Shown: positions 12,247 to 23,624, counted from the stretch's first letter. The stretch is DNA of 64,000 nt from Pseudogymnoascus destructans (GCF_001641265.1 NW_020167540.1:62001-126000), one strand, 5' to 3'. Program-made: numbers and translations. Notes: a model not told the origin generated them from the sequence alone.

Positions 12247-13890
12247 TAAACACTCCAAAGCAGCGACCCGGTCTCGGGACGGCGGGGTCAAAGAAAAGCT
12301 GACATATTACCGTTGTGTGTTGAGCCAGAGGTGCAGAAGCAAGAGCGCGGGGAGGCATTGGCAAGTGCTGTATGGCGAGCTTCAAGTTAAGGCAGGCGCC
12401 AGAGTCGAGGGCTGGTTCCTTTTTGAGACATGGGCGCAGAAGTGGGGGGGGGCAGAGAGTTGGAGAGAGAAAGTGACGAGAAAAAAACGAGAAGGACGGA
12501 CGAATTTAGATAGAGTAGGAAGGGAGAGATCCGAATTACCAAATAGGTGATTCGAATATATGAATAAATTTGAAGGTTGAATTTCTTCAGAAAGGTGAAG
12601 CAGAATAGGAATACCAACCAGTCACATGTGGGCAGTCACATGATGGGCAATCACATGATGGACAGTCACATGACCAAAGAGGTGGAACGGGACGGGCTCA
12701 CGGGCTCACGGGCTCGTATCCTATCCCAGAATGTCGATAGGCTATTCCCAGAATGTCGATAGGTACAGGATACATGGGAGGGTACTTGGGTCAGTACCTA
12801 TCAAGGTATGGGGGGAGGAGGTAGAATGGCATTCCGCATACTGTAGCTTTTTCTTACCTTGATGGTTAGACTAGACAGCACACGAATGACGCATGCATAT
12901 CTTCTCTTTCCTTCCATCGCAACCTACCCCTAACCTCTCACTATACAACCCCATCTCACTACCCAACACCCCTAACCTCTCACTATACAACCCCATCTCA
13001 CTACCCAACCCTCCACTACCCAACCCTCCACTACCCCCCCCACTACCCAACCCTCCACTACCCAACCCTCCACTACCCAACCCTCCACTACCCAACCCTC
13101 CACTACCCAACCCTCCACTATATCTACCGTCACAATCGAGGAGCAGTCTCTTCCATTCACACCCACCCAATCCACATCCACACCCTTCCCATCTACTATC
13201 TACTGTACCTTTCATCTACTGTACCTTTCATCTTTCATCTAATGTACCTCCCCCTCCCATCTCTGTACCTCTCATCTACTGTACCTTCATCTTTCATCTA
13301 ATGTACCTCCCCCTCCCATCTCTGTACCTCCAATCAAATGTACCCACCCCCCCCCCCCCGGCTCCCCCCATCCCAGCACAACTTCTTCTTCCTCCTTCCT
13401 TCCTCCTTCCTCCTTCCATCTACATCATCTTCTTCTTTTTCCATCCACCAATTCTTCCCCACGATATCAACCTTTCTCTCATAATCAACACCGACTGTCC
13501 TTTCAGTTGTTCACCCCAGAATAACAAGTACAATACCCCGCGATCTATCCGATCTCGACTCGACCGACCTAGTTCCTCTCATGTTCGTTCAGAATCTTCT
13601 CCGTTTGCGTGTGCCATCATCATCATCATCATCATCATCTTGACATCTCCGTCGTCACTCTCCCTTCGCGGAGAGTGACCACCGTCGCTGTTCTGCCCCG
13701 ATGTATCTTTTTCCTTGATCCTTCGTCACTGTCCTGTCCCGTCCTGTCCTGTCCTGCGTTCCGTCCTTCATCCGTCCTAATCCGACGACGACCTCATGAA
13801 ACCTTCATCATGAACCTCTTATTGCGATGCGCGTGTGGAAATTGAGACTCTTTCTTGCCAGATCCAGGATTACTCAACAACTCAATCATC
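12247..13890. promoter_or_regulatory. Divergent promoter region rich in short tandem repeats
   Basis: This 1.6-kb divergent spacer separates the unknown minus-strand gene from the RRM gene. It contains four TCACATG-centred units (12618-12673), GGGCTCAC repeats (about 12690-12714), a 17-bp direct repeat ending in GTCGATAGG (twice, 12724-12762), a 15-bp minisatellite, a duplicated block of about 58 bp with CTGTACCT (13212-13330), a long C run near 13347, and an ATC microsatellite (13617-13640). An open frame here encodes only Pro-rich repeats and is not taken as a gene. A long CT-rich leader before the RRM gene is plausible. Confidence 0.55.
13005..13125. repeat. 15-bp minisatellite CTACCCAACCCTCCA
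   Basis: About seven to eight near-perfect head-to-tail copies, one of them altered by a C run. It lies 770 bp upstream of the RRM gene start. Confidence 0.9.
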
Positions 13891-14665
13891 ATGTCTAAGC
13901 TCTTTATTGGGTAGGTTTCTCCACATTCCAGTCTGCGCTTCGGCGCAGACGACCTCCCTCCTCACATTGACCTCACCACTGACAATTGACACAGAGGCCT
14001 TGCGTGGCACACGGATGAGACTGCTCTCCGCGCCAAGTTCGAGGAGTTCGGCGCCGTTGAGGAGGCCGTACGTCACCTCCCATCCCACACCTCTCGCGCA
14101 GAACCTACCTGACCAGTCTACTCTATAGGTCGTTGTCAAGGACCGCGATACTGGCCGCAGCCGTGGTTTCGGATTCGTCCGTTACGGCCAAGAGGCTGAT
14201 GCTGACGCTGCCATTGCTGCCATGAACAACATCGAGCATGTTCCAATCTGACCCGCCTACCTCGCTTCACGTGCTAACAAGACCCAGGTTCGATGGCCGC
14301 ACCATCCGTGTCGACAAAGCTTCTGAGCGCGGTGCCGGAGGTGGCGGTGGTGGCTTCGGCGGTGGCCGTGGCGGCGGCGGTGGTTACCAGTCCCGCGGAG
14401 GCGGTGGTGGCTACGGCGGCGGCCAGGGCGGCTACGGTGGACGTGAGGGTGGTGGTGGTGGCTACAACGGCGGCGGTGGTGGCTACAGTGGCGGCCAGAG
14501 CGGCGGCTACAACGGTGGTGGTGGCGGTCAGGGTGGTACGTCAACTCACAATCCCAATCTATCTTGTATCCCAACTAACTTATCCCCACAGGCTACGGAG
14601 GTGGCGGCCAAGGCGGCTACGGTGGCCAGGACCAGCAGGGCGGCGGCGGCGGTGGCCGCTGGTAA
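13891..14665 (+). CDS. Glycine-rich RNA-binding protein (single RRM)
   Basis: Five exons (13891-13910, 13995-14067, 14129-14235, 14288-14535, 14592-14665) give 173 residues. The RRM fills residues 1-80: RNP2 is KLFIGGLAW and RNP1 is SRGFGFVRY. The tail is built of GGGGGY/GGYGG repeats and ends GGRW. Intron 3 begins with GC, not GT (14236 GCATGT, ending CCCAG at 14287, branch GCTAAC), and only this choice gives the conserved NNIEFDGRTIRVDKAS join. Family members bind RNA and are often stress-regulated; the Gly-rich tail drives self-association. The upstream CT-rich region suggests strong expression. Symbol left blank because the fungal name varies. Intact. Confidence 0.93.
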
Positions 14666-15714
14666 ACCCAGCACCCCCGGCATGCTCCTCCCTCCCGACC
14701 ACCACACCTCACATTATCCTGAGATGATCGTCGTCGGCTAGGGAGCACAGCAGCGGGAATCGCAGAGCGTTTGATGGATGGAGCGTTGGCCTTTCTCTGG
14801 CGTCGTCGGTCGGTCGGTAACCCACCCGCACTTGCGCGCGTGTTGGCGCTTCGGTTCGCGCGGCCTTATGCTTGCTATGCTATGCTATGAAACTGTCTGT
14901 CTTGTCTCTTCTGGCTCGGAGTTTTTTGTTCGGAGGGGTCTCACGGCGGCTTGATCTCGAGTTCGTCTTGAGCGAGGGGAATTTCGGAATGGAATTGCTT
15001 TCAGATGTGCTTTTTGAGTTTTCGCCATGGGTTTGTGTGTGTTACGTGGGTGTGTTTTGGTGACTGGTGAATGAGCTACTGGCCGAGGTGTTGGTGATGG
15101 TGATGTTCATGGGTAGTCCCTTCCTCAAAATGGCTCTTTCCTTTCAATAGCCCCTTCCTCACAGTCGCTCCTTCCTCTCAACGGCTTCTTCCTCCCAATG
15201 GCTCATTCTCCTCAATCGCACCTTCTTCATCGTTGCCTCGGATGCGTGGCTTCTGCCTCTCAATCGCACCTTCCACTCATCATTTCCCTCCCCGTGGTCG
15301 TGCCTTCCCCCATCACCTTCTCTCAGCCATACCTTCCTCGTTTATCACCCCCTCGATCGCACCTTCCTTGCTACTGGTAATACGCCTCTGTCCCATCCAC
15401 GACCCCAGACCCTCCTCTCGATGACTGACAGCTGATCAGGTGGCCGAATTGAAAGGCTGAAGGCGAGGGGAAACGAAGGAATGGATGAACTAGACACCCC
15501 TGGATGTATTCTACCTGTAGATGAGCTCATGGCTCTGTATACGAGATATATGCTGCTATATCGAAAGATTCAACCAACCTGTTCATCAAAAACATGCCTG
15601 GAAACGTCTACAATTGCAATTTCCATCCCTCATATCTCAAACCCATAACACCACCCCACCAATCTACCAGTCTAAACCCCCATCCATCCCCCATCCACCC
15701 TACCCACACCAACA
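14666..15714. other. Convergent spacer with imperfect 20-bp repeats
   Basis: The 3' flanks of the RRM gene (+) and the ChaC-like gene (-). From about 15112 to 15390 there are about ten imperfect units of the type CTTCCTCTCAATGGCT or CTCAATCGCACCTTC. No ORF is supported; open frames here are repeat-driven. Confidence 0.6.
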
Positions 15715-16586
15715 CTACCGCTCAACCTCCTCCTCCTCATCATGCTCCCCACCCCCCTTCCCCTTCCCAACCACCACCACCTCCTCCAACCTCCTCTCCC
15801 TCCCCAAAACCCCCTCACCCTCCCGCCAAATCACCCACATGTTCATCCCCCCCCACTCCCCCAACACCTCCTCAAGATTAAACAAATACTCCGCATTCCT
15901 CCCACTCGGCCCCTCACACCCCGCTATCCTCGCTGCCAACTCATCTACATCCTGCGGGCCCGTAAACTGCGGGTTATCCGGCGTCCCGATATAGAGGAGC
16001 GCTTTGATCCTCCCCCTCTCCTCCCTCTCTTCACCCTCCTCCACCTTCTGTCGCTCTTCACCCACCACTTCCCCCCCTGTCGCCTCACTAGGAAAAAAAG
16101 ATATGTAATCAATACTATACCCATTAATCTCCCTAATATCCAAATAATCCCTCACCTCCGCAGCGTGGCTAGAGGGGATATGATACGCAGCACCCCACAC
16201 CTTGTCGGGCGCAGCGTGCACGTCGGCGAGCGTAGACCAGTGCGCGTGGGTGAGGAGGGTGACGACGCGGCCGGGGTGGGTGGGGGTGCCGCGGTGGTCG
16301 TGGCTTTCTTGCCAGAAGCGGCGGACGTAGTTGGTTATGTAGCCGGTTAGGCGTTGGTCTGTTTGCGTCAGAGGAATCGGTATGGCTGGGGGGTGGTTGA
16401 GGATTACCAAAATGTGGTGGTGGTTTCCATAGCAGACTCCTGCGCCGCGGGGTCAGTTTTGGTGTATTATTCAGCAATCCTGGGACGGCGCAACGAGAGC
16501 AGTGTGGGAGGAAGGAGAGAGACAAACCCATAGCCAAATAGCCAGAATGCCTCAGAGGCCTCTGGGGTGGTTTGTTCTGTCGCCAT
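15715..16586 (-). CDS. ChaC-like gamma-glutamylcyclotransferase
   Basis: Three exons (16528-16586, 16408-16439, 15715-16358) with introns of 88 and 49 nt give 244 residues. The join restores FWLFGYGSLLWKPPPHFDQRLTGY, the signature start of the ChaC family. RRFWQESHDHRGTP, WGAAYHIP and YLDIREINGY follow; the Glu in the REINGY block is at the usual catalytic position. These enzymes release 5-oxoproline from gamma-glutamyl peptides, mainly glutathione, in the cytosol. The C terminus is extended with Gly/Glu-rich sequence and ends in an acidic run. The tiny 32-nt second exon carries WKPPPHF. It shares a promoter region with the divergent PEF gene. Intact; substrate specificity is inferred from the family. 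Confidence 0.88.
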
Positions 16587-17087
16587 GGTGGTGTTGGTTG
16601 TCCTGCGTGGCGGGCAGTTTCTTGGAAATTCGGGAGATGGCGGGGTTGTGGTTTGGAGGGGGCGGCTGGCTGTGGGACAACGATGATTACAGCGAGTTGT
16701 GAGCTGTCTCGGGACGGGCCTCTGAGGTGTTCTGGGTGTGAGTCTGAATAACTTCACTTTCTCATCATCTGTGGTTATGGTGAATATCTCATAGTTTACA
16801 TATTTTACACTACAAAAGCCCTCCCCTCCACCAGTTATTCACACCCCAGCCTCGCCCCGCCTGAAACTTGCCGCCCATGCCGCCCAGCCGCCCAGCCGCC
16901 CAGTCCCAGCCCCACGTCCCCTCAGCCTTGCGCAGAGGGGGTCCACAACGCAATCATCCATCCGAAACCGAGGAGCCTTGATAACATTGTGTCCTTCCAT
17001 CTTTCATACACAACACAACACCAACAAGAAACGTATAGACTATCAACACAAGGAACCACAAAGACTTACGTGACTTACGTTCGAGAG
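16587..17087. promoter_or_regulatory. Divergent promoter between ChaC-like and PEF genes
   Basis: A 501-bp region between opposite starts. It has a short CCGCCCAG direct repeat near 16876-16906 and an A/C-rich leader before the PEF start. No ORF is supported. Confidence 0.5.
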
Positions 17088-18260
17088 ATGGCGTATAACC
17101 GCTCCTTCAACCCGGATGCACTGCCTGCGTACGTCACCCAACAGCTCAGCTGTTTATCCACTCTCTAAAAACTTGCTAACTCATCACCCATCCAGATTCG
17201 CGGAGCCAGAACGAGTACCTCCCCCCAATCCACCCCCCTTTCGCGACCCTAACTAACACCCCCTCCCCCAGAAACGCACACCCACCGCCCCCGCCCAATC
17301 CCCTCCCCCCCTCAACATCCAAAAACAACACTCCCACCACTACGACAAGCCCGCACCTCCCCTCCCCCGCGACGACCGCGACTACCGTCCCTCAGGCTCC
17401 AGCTTCAGCGGCGGCAGCGGCAGCGGGAGCAGCAGCAGCCGTCCCATCCCCAGCCCGCGTGACGTCCGCCACCAATTCAGCGGCGGGGGTGGGAGTGGGC
17501 CAATGGGGCCGGTAAGCCAGCCGGGAGGGAATTTCATGTATGGACAGAGTCCGCCGCAGGATCGGAGGCTGGATGGTGCGAGGGATGGAAGGGATGGGCG
17601 GGATGGGAGGGATGGGAGGGATGCGCGTGGACATCGGGGGCCTGCGAGTCCGGCGATGACGGGGGAGGATCCGAATTTGTTGCCGCTATTTAGGGCGGTG
17701 GATAAAGATTGTACGTTCCCTGCTCTCACAAACTAGCTCACGGCGTCCCGTCATCCAATGAAATTCCAAGAGCAGAGGAAAAAAGCTAACAACCACCAGC
17801 CAGCGGCCACCTCTCCGAATCCGAGCTCTCCGCCGCCCTCGTAAACGGCGACTGGACCGCCTTCGACCCCCACACCGTCGCCCTCATGATCCGCATGTTC
17901 GACACCTCCCGCAGCGGCACCATCGAGTTCAGCGAGTTCTGCGGCCTCTGGTCCTTCCTCGCCTCCTGGCGCACCCTCTTCGACCGCTTCGACGCCGACC
18001 ACTCGGGCAACATCAGCCTCGACGAGTTCGGGGACGCGCTCGTGGCGTTCGGGTACAGGCTTAGTGAGGGGTTCGTGGGGTTCTTGTTCAGGGCGTTTGA
18101 TAAGGGGAGGAAGGGGAGTTTGAGCTTTGATTTGTTCGTGCAGGCGTGTATTACGTTGAAGAGGATGACGGATGCGTTTAAGCGGTATGATGATGATAGG
18201 GATGGGTTTGTGACGTTGAGCTTTGAGCAGTTTCTGGAGGAGGTGTTGAGGCAGCGGTAG
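17088..18260 (+). CDS. Penta-EF-hand calcium-binding protein (ALG-2/peflin type)
   Basis: Four exons (17088-17128, 17196-17214, 17272-17710, 17800-18260) give 319 residues, with introns of 67, 57 and 89 nt. The N-terminal 140 residues are Pro/Gly/Ser-rich with a run of GRD units. Five EF-hand loops follow: DKDSSGHLSESE, DTSRSGTIEFSE, DADHSGNISLDE, DKGRKGSLSFD and DDDRDGFVTLSF. A long Pro/Gly-rich head before five hands is the ALG-2/peflin layout. Such proteins bind calcium and bridge ESCRT and COPII partners at membranes. Loops 1 and 3 have full acidic ligands; loop 4 is weak, as usual for the family. Intact. Confidence 0.9.
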
Positions 18261-18719
18261 GGTGGTTGTTGGGGGAGTGGAAGGGGGTGGAGTGGGGGGT
18301 AAACGGGGTAGTTGGTGGACGCCGCGGTGTTTGAACGCGGTGAGTTGTGCGTGCCAAAAGATAGGGATATCCATGTTTTTGTCATTTCTCGTTGGTTTAT
18401 AAATTATACATCCGTTTAAAGGGGCATCTGGTCTTTGCTCTGTCCCATGCTGTCGTTGTCTGGTGCGCGGGACGGGACGCGCTGAAAACGGAACCGGATA
18501 ACGGTCCCGTGGGGGGCCTCCCGCAGAATAGGGGTCTGTCCCGCCATTTTTGATACTCGGGGTCCTGGACGGACATTCATAATCTATTCCTTAAATTTTG
18601 ATGCACAAGTCAGCAAAAGATAGGGATCTCCATGTCCTTGTCATTCTGAACTAACGGCTAGAATTACCCTTAATTCCATGGACTGTTTCGGAAGACATAG
18701 GGGACAGTTTCTTAATTTT
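18261..18719. other. Spacer with a duplicated 30-bp block
   Basis: The sequence around 18358-18390 (AGATAGGGATATCCATG... TTGTCATT) recurs with a few changes at 18614-18645. The first copy lies in the PEF 3' flank. No gene is seen; the interval ends at the decayed secreted-protein copy. Confidence 0.6.
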
Positions 18720-18970
18720 GGACGCACTCCCCAACGAATGGATTATCATAACCCCAGGGGTTGATAAGTATGTTAGCATGCTAAAGACAAATGATACGCT
18801 CTATTACACTAAGCGGGCAAGAACTTACTTGGCATCTTCACCCGTCACAGCAAGTAAAGCGCGAAGTGCAAAGAAATCCTTCACCTTGACATCGTTTTTC
18901 AAGCTGTTCAGGGGGGGTTTGCTGCTCCAAGGTCAGCTAGGACGGTCGAGAGAGTGATTGAGAGTTTCAT
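18720..18970 (-). pseudogene. Decayed tandem copy of small secreted cysteine-rich protein
   Basis: The start MKLSITLSTVLADLGAANPP mirrors the intact neighbour MKLPIALLTILAALGAATP. A run of seven G on the plus strand (18911-18917) shifts the frame right after the signal peptide. With one base fewer the frame would read on to the same EKRC junction, followed by a Cys-containing stretch. The 3' half is not alignable by eye with the neighbour. It is one of three copies in tandem on the minus strand. Confidence 0.65.
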
Positions 18971-19181
18971 GTTGGTGGATTGAAAGTCGGTGAAAATACG
19001 TAGGGGTAGAGGTACGTTTTTTAAAATGTTAGGAATGAGAAAAAGCCGTTGGTTCTTATAGATACTATGTGAGACATTTGCTGGCGTCATGCTCTGCATT
19101 CAGCTTCCTCGAACCTCAACTTGGCATACTCGTATATTAAGGCAGGTCCCAATCATACAACTATTTCTATAACACATTGTT

Positions 19182-19508
19182 TTATTTCAGCCCCTGAGGC
19201 ATCCATAATTCATCCCTCCCCGAGTAGCACAGGCCAATACAGGAGTTCCACGAGACGGTCTGGGATATGACGACCTTCTCTCCTATACGTAGGCACTTCA
19301 ACTTGCACGGCGTGTGGAACAGTTTCCTAATGTTGTCTGATGCATAATGTACGGCCAATCGAAGGGTTGGTATTCTAAGATTGACACAAGTAAAATAGGG
19401 GTCAGAGCAATCATCCCTTTCAGCTACACATCGTTTTTCAAGCTGGATGAGGGGGGTTGCTGCTCCGAGGGCAGCTAGGATGGTGAGGAGAGCGATTGGG
19501 AGTTTCAT
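19182..19508 (-). CDS. Small secreted cysteine-containing protein
   Basis: A single-exon frame of 108 residues. Residues 1-20 are a clear signal peptide (MKLPIALLTILAALGAATP), followed by a Lys-Arg pair suited to Kex2 cleavage at EKR. The mature part has seven Cys, in pairs such as CVAERDDC, CKLKC and CIGLC. No family is recognised; size, signal and Cys content match fungal secreted effectors or antimicrobial-like proteins, but this is inference. An intron inside is possible because the Cys count is odd. Two decayed copies flank it and its upstream region holds AACTTCAA-type repeats. No toxicity is implied by anything seen. Confidence 0.6.
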   Translation of the reverse strand: MKLPIALLTILAALGAATPLIQLEKRCVAERDDCSDPYFTCVNLRIPTLRLAVHYASDNIRKLFHTPCKLKCLRIGEKVVISQTVSWNSCIGLCYSGRDELWMPQGLK

Positions 19509-19597
19509 GGCGGTGGGTTGGAAGATGGCGTGGATATGTTGGAATAGGTGTGTTTTGTGAATTTGGGGATGAGGAGAATCAGTGAGCTTTTATAGCA

Positions 19598-19830
19598 CGG
19601 TTGGAGGAGGCATTGCCAGCGTAGCATTGTTGTGATTAACATTCAAGTTACTCGGACTTCAACTTGTTTATTTAAATAAATTCCAGTGTAGAACCAACAT
19701 TCAGCTCGCTCGAACTTCAATTTGGTAAATATAAATTATTCCACCATAGCACTGTTATGGTCAACATTCAGGTTACTGGAACTTCAATTTAATTTAGTAA
19801 ATGTGAATCAATTCCAGCCACTGGGATGTT
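19598..19830. repeat. Imperfect tandem repeats upstream of the secreted-protein gene
   Basis: Three units of about 60 bp, each with AACATTCA...CTCG/TGGAACTTCAA...T, occur at about 19640, 19700 and 19760. A related single unit occurs near 19098-19125 upstream of the decayed copy. They were likely duplicated with the gene cluster. Confidence 0.65.
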
Positions 19831-19854
19831 AGGGCAAGGGTCTAATCATACAGC

Positions 19855-19995
19855 TATATTTTAAAACATTGTTTTATATCAGCCCCTTCGCTCCCATAGC
19901 TCCACCTTAGTAGCGGACTGATATGTTTACATCCCACAAGACGGCATGAGATACGCTGAACTCCCGCACCAGCGCAGCCTTACACCGAAAGAGAG
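19855..19995 (-). pseudogene. 3'-end remnant of a third secreted-protein copy
   Basis: The plus-strand text ACATTGTTTTAT...TCAGCCCC at about 19867-19891 and CACAAGACGGCATGAGATACG further on match the 3' end of the intact copy (19170-19270). Only the last part of the gene is present. It abuts the end of ARO8. Confidence 0.5.
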
Positions 19996-20083
19996 GTAAA
20001 TGCATCATGCATTGCAACCACCAATGCCACCACTTCACAGCCGAGCAGTAATCAACGCCACTTCGAGCCTGTCAATGACCACT

Positions 20084-21966
20084 TCACGCCTTAACCCCAA
20101 ACGCCTCCCTCACCGCAACCCCAACTCCCTCAATCGCCTGCTCCATCTTCTCCGCCGTCGCTGCCGCAAACGTCGCTCGGAGGAACAGCTGCGTCGGCTC
20201 CTTGGTCTTGTCCCCGAGGAACCACGAGCCCTTCGATAGCAACACGCCCTTCTCCACGCACACCAGGAACATCTCGTCCTCAATCTCAAGGATGGACTTG
20301 GTCGCCGCAGCGGGGTGGTTGGCAAGGTTAACCTCGAGCCAGAGCTGTGCGAGAGGTTAGCGTTGGTGTCAATATGTAAGAGGGCGGAGAGAAGACAGGA
20401 TGCGGGGAATGTGCTCCAGCGAGACATGGCAGGGTTACTAAGACATTTTCGTAATGGATTGGGAGTTCACAGGAATGTGTTATGCGGAGTACAAGAAGAA
20501 GGAAAGAGGGTGACTCACGAACATGCCCGCAGCAGGAGGAGTCCATGTGATTATATCCTTTGGTAGGAACTTCTCGCAAGCCGCGAGGAGGGCGTCACGG
20601 CGGCCCGTGTACTCGATACGCAGGTGGCGCAACCACTCCAGGTAGCCGTCGTGGCCCCACGTCTCGTCCAGTAGCTTGTACAGCGTGATTGCCGCCAGCC
20701 CGCTGGGGTTCTGCGCAGACACCTCGTTGTGTCGGACGAAACGCTCGACTATCTGCGCCGATGCTGTGACCCATCCCGTGCGTGTGCCGGGCGCAATCAC
20801 CTTGGAGAAGGAGTCGAGACGCATGACGCGGCCGTCGGTATCCAGGCTCAGCAAGCTGGGCACGAGCTGACGCAGGAACTCTTCGTTGCTAGCTGGTGGT
20901 GCTACGGGCGGTGTGTCGGCGCCGGTGTAGGGCTGCATCTGCAGGAAGTAGTAGGGCTCGTCCTCGATGACGAAGACGTCGTGCTTCTGGCACACCTTGT
21001 ACAGTTCCTTGCGTCGCTCAACGCTCTGTGTTGCGCCACTGGGGTTCTGGCCGGTGGGGACGGTGTACAGCAGGTGTGGCTTGCGTGCTCCTCGGGCCTT
21101 GACGTCCCAGTTCGAGAGAATGTCATCCATATCCCCGGGCATCAGTCCTTCCGAGTCCATCTTGATCCCGAGGAACTTGCATCCGAGGGGGAGGGCAGTC
21201 TCCACGGCACTGGCAAACGTGTACTCCTCGGACAGAATGTAATCTCCGCGCTCGGTGAAAATGCGGTATGCTTGTTCCAGAGCCATTGTGCTTCCAATGC
21301 TCATGGCACACTGCCAATCCTTGTAAGGTGGGCTGTGTGCGATCTCGGTGTGCTCGACGACGAAGCGCAGCAGCTGGGCGGATCCAGTGCCCTGGCCGTA
21401 GTTCAGACAGATCGACAGATCGTACGTCCCATCGCCCTGTGTAGCATCATATTTCCCCATCTTCACGACGACGCCCGACTTTGCGGTGCCCTCTTCTGAG
21501 AAATCTGGCGCCACTGGCACCGTCATGGAGATATCCTGGATTGGAAAGTATTCACTGCATGGCAGGCCACCTCCCAGAGATATGATGCCGGGGATGGATA
21601 GAAACTTGGCAGCAGTCTTCAGCGAGGATAGCCCGCGGGACTTGCTCTCTTCACTGATGAGGTCTTATAAGTCAGCGTGGTTCGTTTGTTCATCACGGGT
21701 CGGGGTTGACTCACGATCGAATCGCTTGGCGAGGTTGCCATGGGACTTGTACGGTCAGCATGATGAAATGCGTATCAAGTGAGGGGGAATATAGCACATA
21801 CCTTGCCCTTGAAGAGATCGCTGCTTGTTCCAGCGGCCACGCCAGCAATGAGCTTGCCAGCCTTGGCCCGACGCTCAGTCACCTCATTGACGGTCAGTGG
21901 GTCTGGGTAGATCAACGCCTCAGTATCAGTCAGGCCACGGATATCAATCGCACTTGGTGGAGCCAT
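20084..21966 (-). CDS. ARO8: Aromatic amino acid aminotransferase (Aro8 type)
   Basis: Four exons (21802-21966, 21715-21745, 20519-21663, 20084-20344) give 533 residues. The start is MAPPSAIDIRGLTDTEALIYPDPLTV, the usual opening of fungal Aro8. Class I/II fold landmarks are SLGGGLPCSEYFP, LNYGQGTGSAQLLRF, YTVPTGQNPSGATQS, VIEDEPYYFLQ, and the PLP-lysine block DSFSKVIAPGTRTGW. It transfers amino groups for phenylalanine, tyrosine, tryptophan and 2-aminoadipate in the cytosol, serving both synthesis and breakdown. Introns are 56, 51 and 174 nt. The upstream region is a 570-bp gap. Intact, with family-typical length. Confidence 0.94.
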
Positions 21967-22542
21967 ATCTGAATGAAAGCTGTGCTAGATTTTTGATATA
22001 TATGAGAGTCAGGATGTGAAGAGTGCGGTGATGGAGAGAAGTAGGGATAGAGGCGGGGGCGGAGGGGCATTTATTCAAGTTTTGGGTCTTATCGAGATCC
22101 TTATCGAGTGCACGCGAACCCGTCCTACCCCGCGCAAACGGCTACGAACGGCTTCTAAGAGACGGACAAGACAGACTTGGGGAAAGGGATGGGATTCTCA
22201 TTATCAATCAAAACCTCCTTATTACCCCCATTTTACAGCTCACAGTAAATTATGACAACTAACCCCTATTCTCATCCGATTTTAATGCCTGGTTTTTAAA
22301 TACCATTATTATTTTTTACGTAACTATCAGGCGCCACAAATTTAAATCCCATGACCTCGCTGAAACCCCAGTTCTTGTGATATTTTCTCATATTTGGTAT
22401 CTAGTCCTAGTATACTGACTGCCATGTGTCTCGCTCCGTATATCGCTCATGACACTGTCGCTATGCAAGGTGGAGATATTTACATCCTCATCTTATCCCG
22501 TATAGAAGATGCAGCGCCGGTGTATCCAGCCGTAATGAAACT
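21967..22542. promoter_or_regulatory. ARO8 upstream region
   Basis: The ARO8 promoter (minus strand) and the 3' flank of the STIMATE-type gene. It turns AT-rich from about 22200 on. No ORF or repeat is supported. Confidence 0.5.
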
Positions 22543-23624
22543 TCACCGCCTCTCATCGCGCTGATCCTGTGTAAGCCATACCCTCTCGTCTGCATCCTCA
22601 CCCCCTTCCTCGCTCTCAGTCAGCAGCTTCGCCCGGACGGCCTCGCTGCGACTGCTCCCACCACTCCCACTATCCACGACGTCATTTGAGGTCTTCCTCT
22701 TCTTCTTTACCACCTCCACCTCAGCAGCGAGCAGCCCATCCGCTTCACTGCCGCCCTCGTCATCGCTGTCGACTGGGTCCTCGACGCCCCTTCCTCCCTC
22801 TAACCCCTCGAGCTTGCCCTTGATAAACGTATCAATGATGTAATATTGCGTAGCATTCATCACGACCGGGAAGAAGAGCATGACGAAGAAGACCTGTAAC
22901 TTCTCGTTGCCCTCGGTCCAGCGCAGAGCCCAGTCCCCGATGTGTGAGATCCAGGGGAGGAAGATGAAGATGAGAAGCACGATGAATTTCATGCTCAGCA
23001 GCCCGAGGAAGTAAATTAGTGACTGCTTCGCCCACCACTTCGCGCGGGGTGGTGAGCCGTAGTTCCCGGACTCGATGGATTGCGGCGGCTCGCCGAGGGG
23101 TGTGAGGAGGAAGAGGCGTGTGAGAACATGGAGGAAGAAGATGAGAATTGGGATTCCAATGGTGGTCTGCATAGCGTATTAGTATATGGTTTCTTTCGAA
23201 ACTTCGCCAGTCAACTTACATCGATGAGTAGATTCAGAAAGTAGAAACTACACGGATTCGGATCTCTACTCGCGATCCCACTCTCGTCCCTCGCCTCGAT
23301 GATTACATCCTCCACCTTCATGCTCAACCGCCCACTCGAGAGCATACTCATCACCAGATTCGCCGCATGCAACAACACGCTCCCAACAACCTGCTTGCTC
23401 ACATCAAACGCCCACACCTTGACCAGCCGCTGCGGCCGCTCGCGCCACCGCTTGAACACCAGCGCCAGCAGCGCCAGCCCGCCGAGCGCGAGCTGCACGA
23501 GCAGGGCAAAGGGGCCGAGGAGCTCGCATTCGCCCTTTTTGGTGACGGAGGCTGTGGTGGCCGCTGCGGAGGAGGAGGCGAGCGCGGCGAGAACCGAGGT
23601 CGGCGTGGTAGTTGGTGAGGCCAT
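22543..23624 (-). CDS. STIMATE-family vacuolar/ER membrane protein
   Basis: Two exons (23220-23624 and 22543-23166) with a 53-nt intron give 342 residues from the ATG of MASPTTTPTS. The family blocks are KGECELLGPFALLVQ, KRWRERPQRLVKVWAFDVSKQV, PNPCSFYFLNLLIDTTIGIP, ESGNYGSPPRAKWW, WALRWTEGNEKLQVFFVMLFFPVVMNATQYYIID. About five hydrophobic helices are seen. Fungal members are called vacuolar membrane proteins (yeast YPL162C); the animal member regulates store-operated calcium entry at the ER. The cytosolic C terminus is acidic and Ser-rich with a KKKRK stretch. A role in membrane contact or calcium handling is inferred only. Confidence 0.86.

Noticed and set aside
12893..13678. Open frame of 261 codons, very rich in Pro-Leu-Asn repeats
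   Set aside because: It is produced by the 15-bp minisatellite and CT-rich leader upstream of the RRM gene; no conserved feature and no reason to think it is translated.
20729..21499. 256-codon plus-strand frame across ARO8
   Set aside because: Shadow of the strongly supported ARO8 exon on the other strand.
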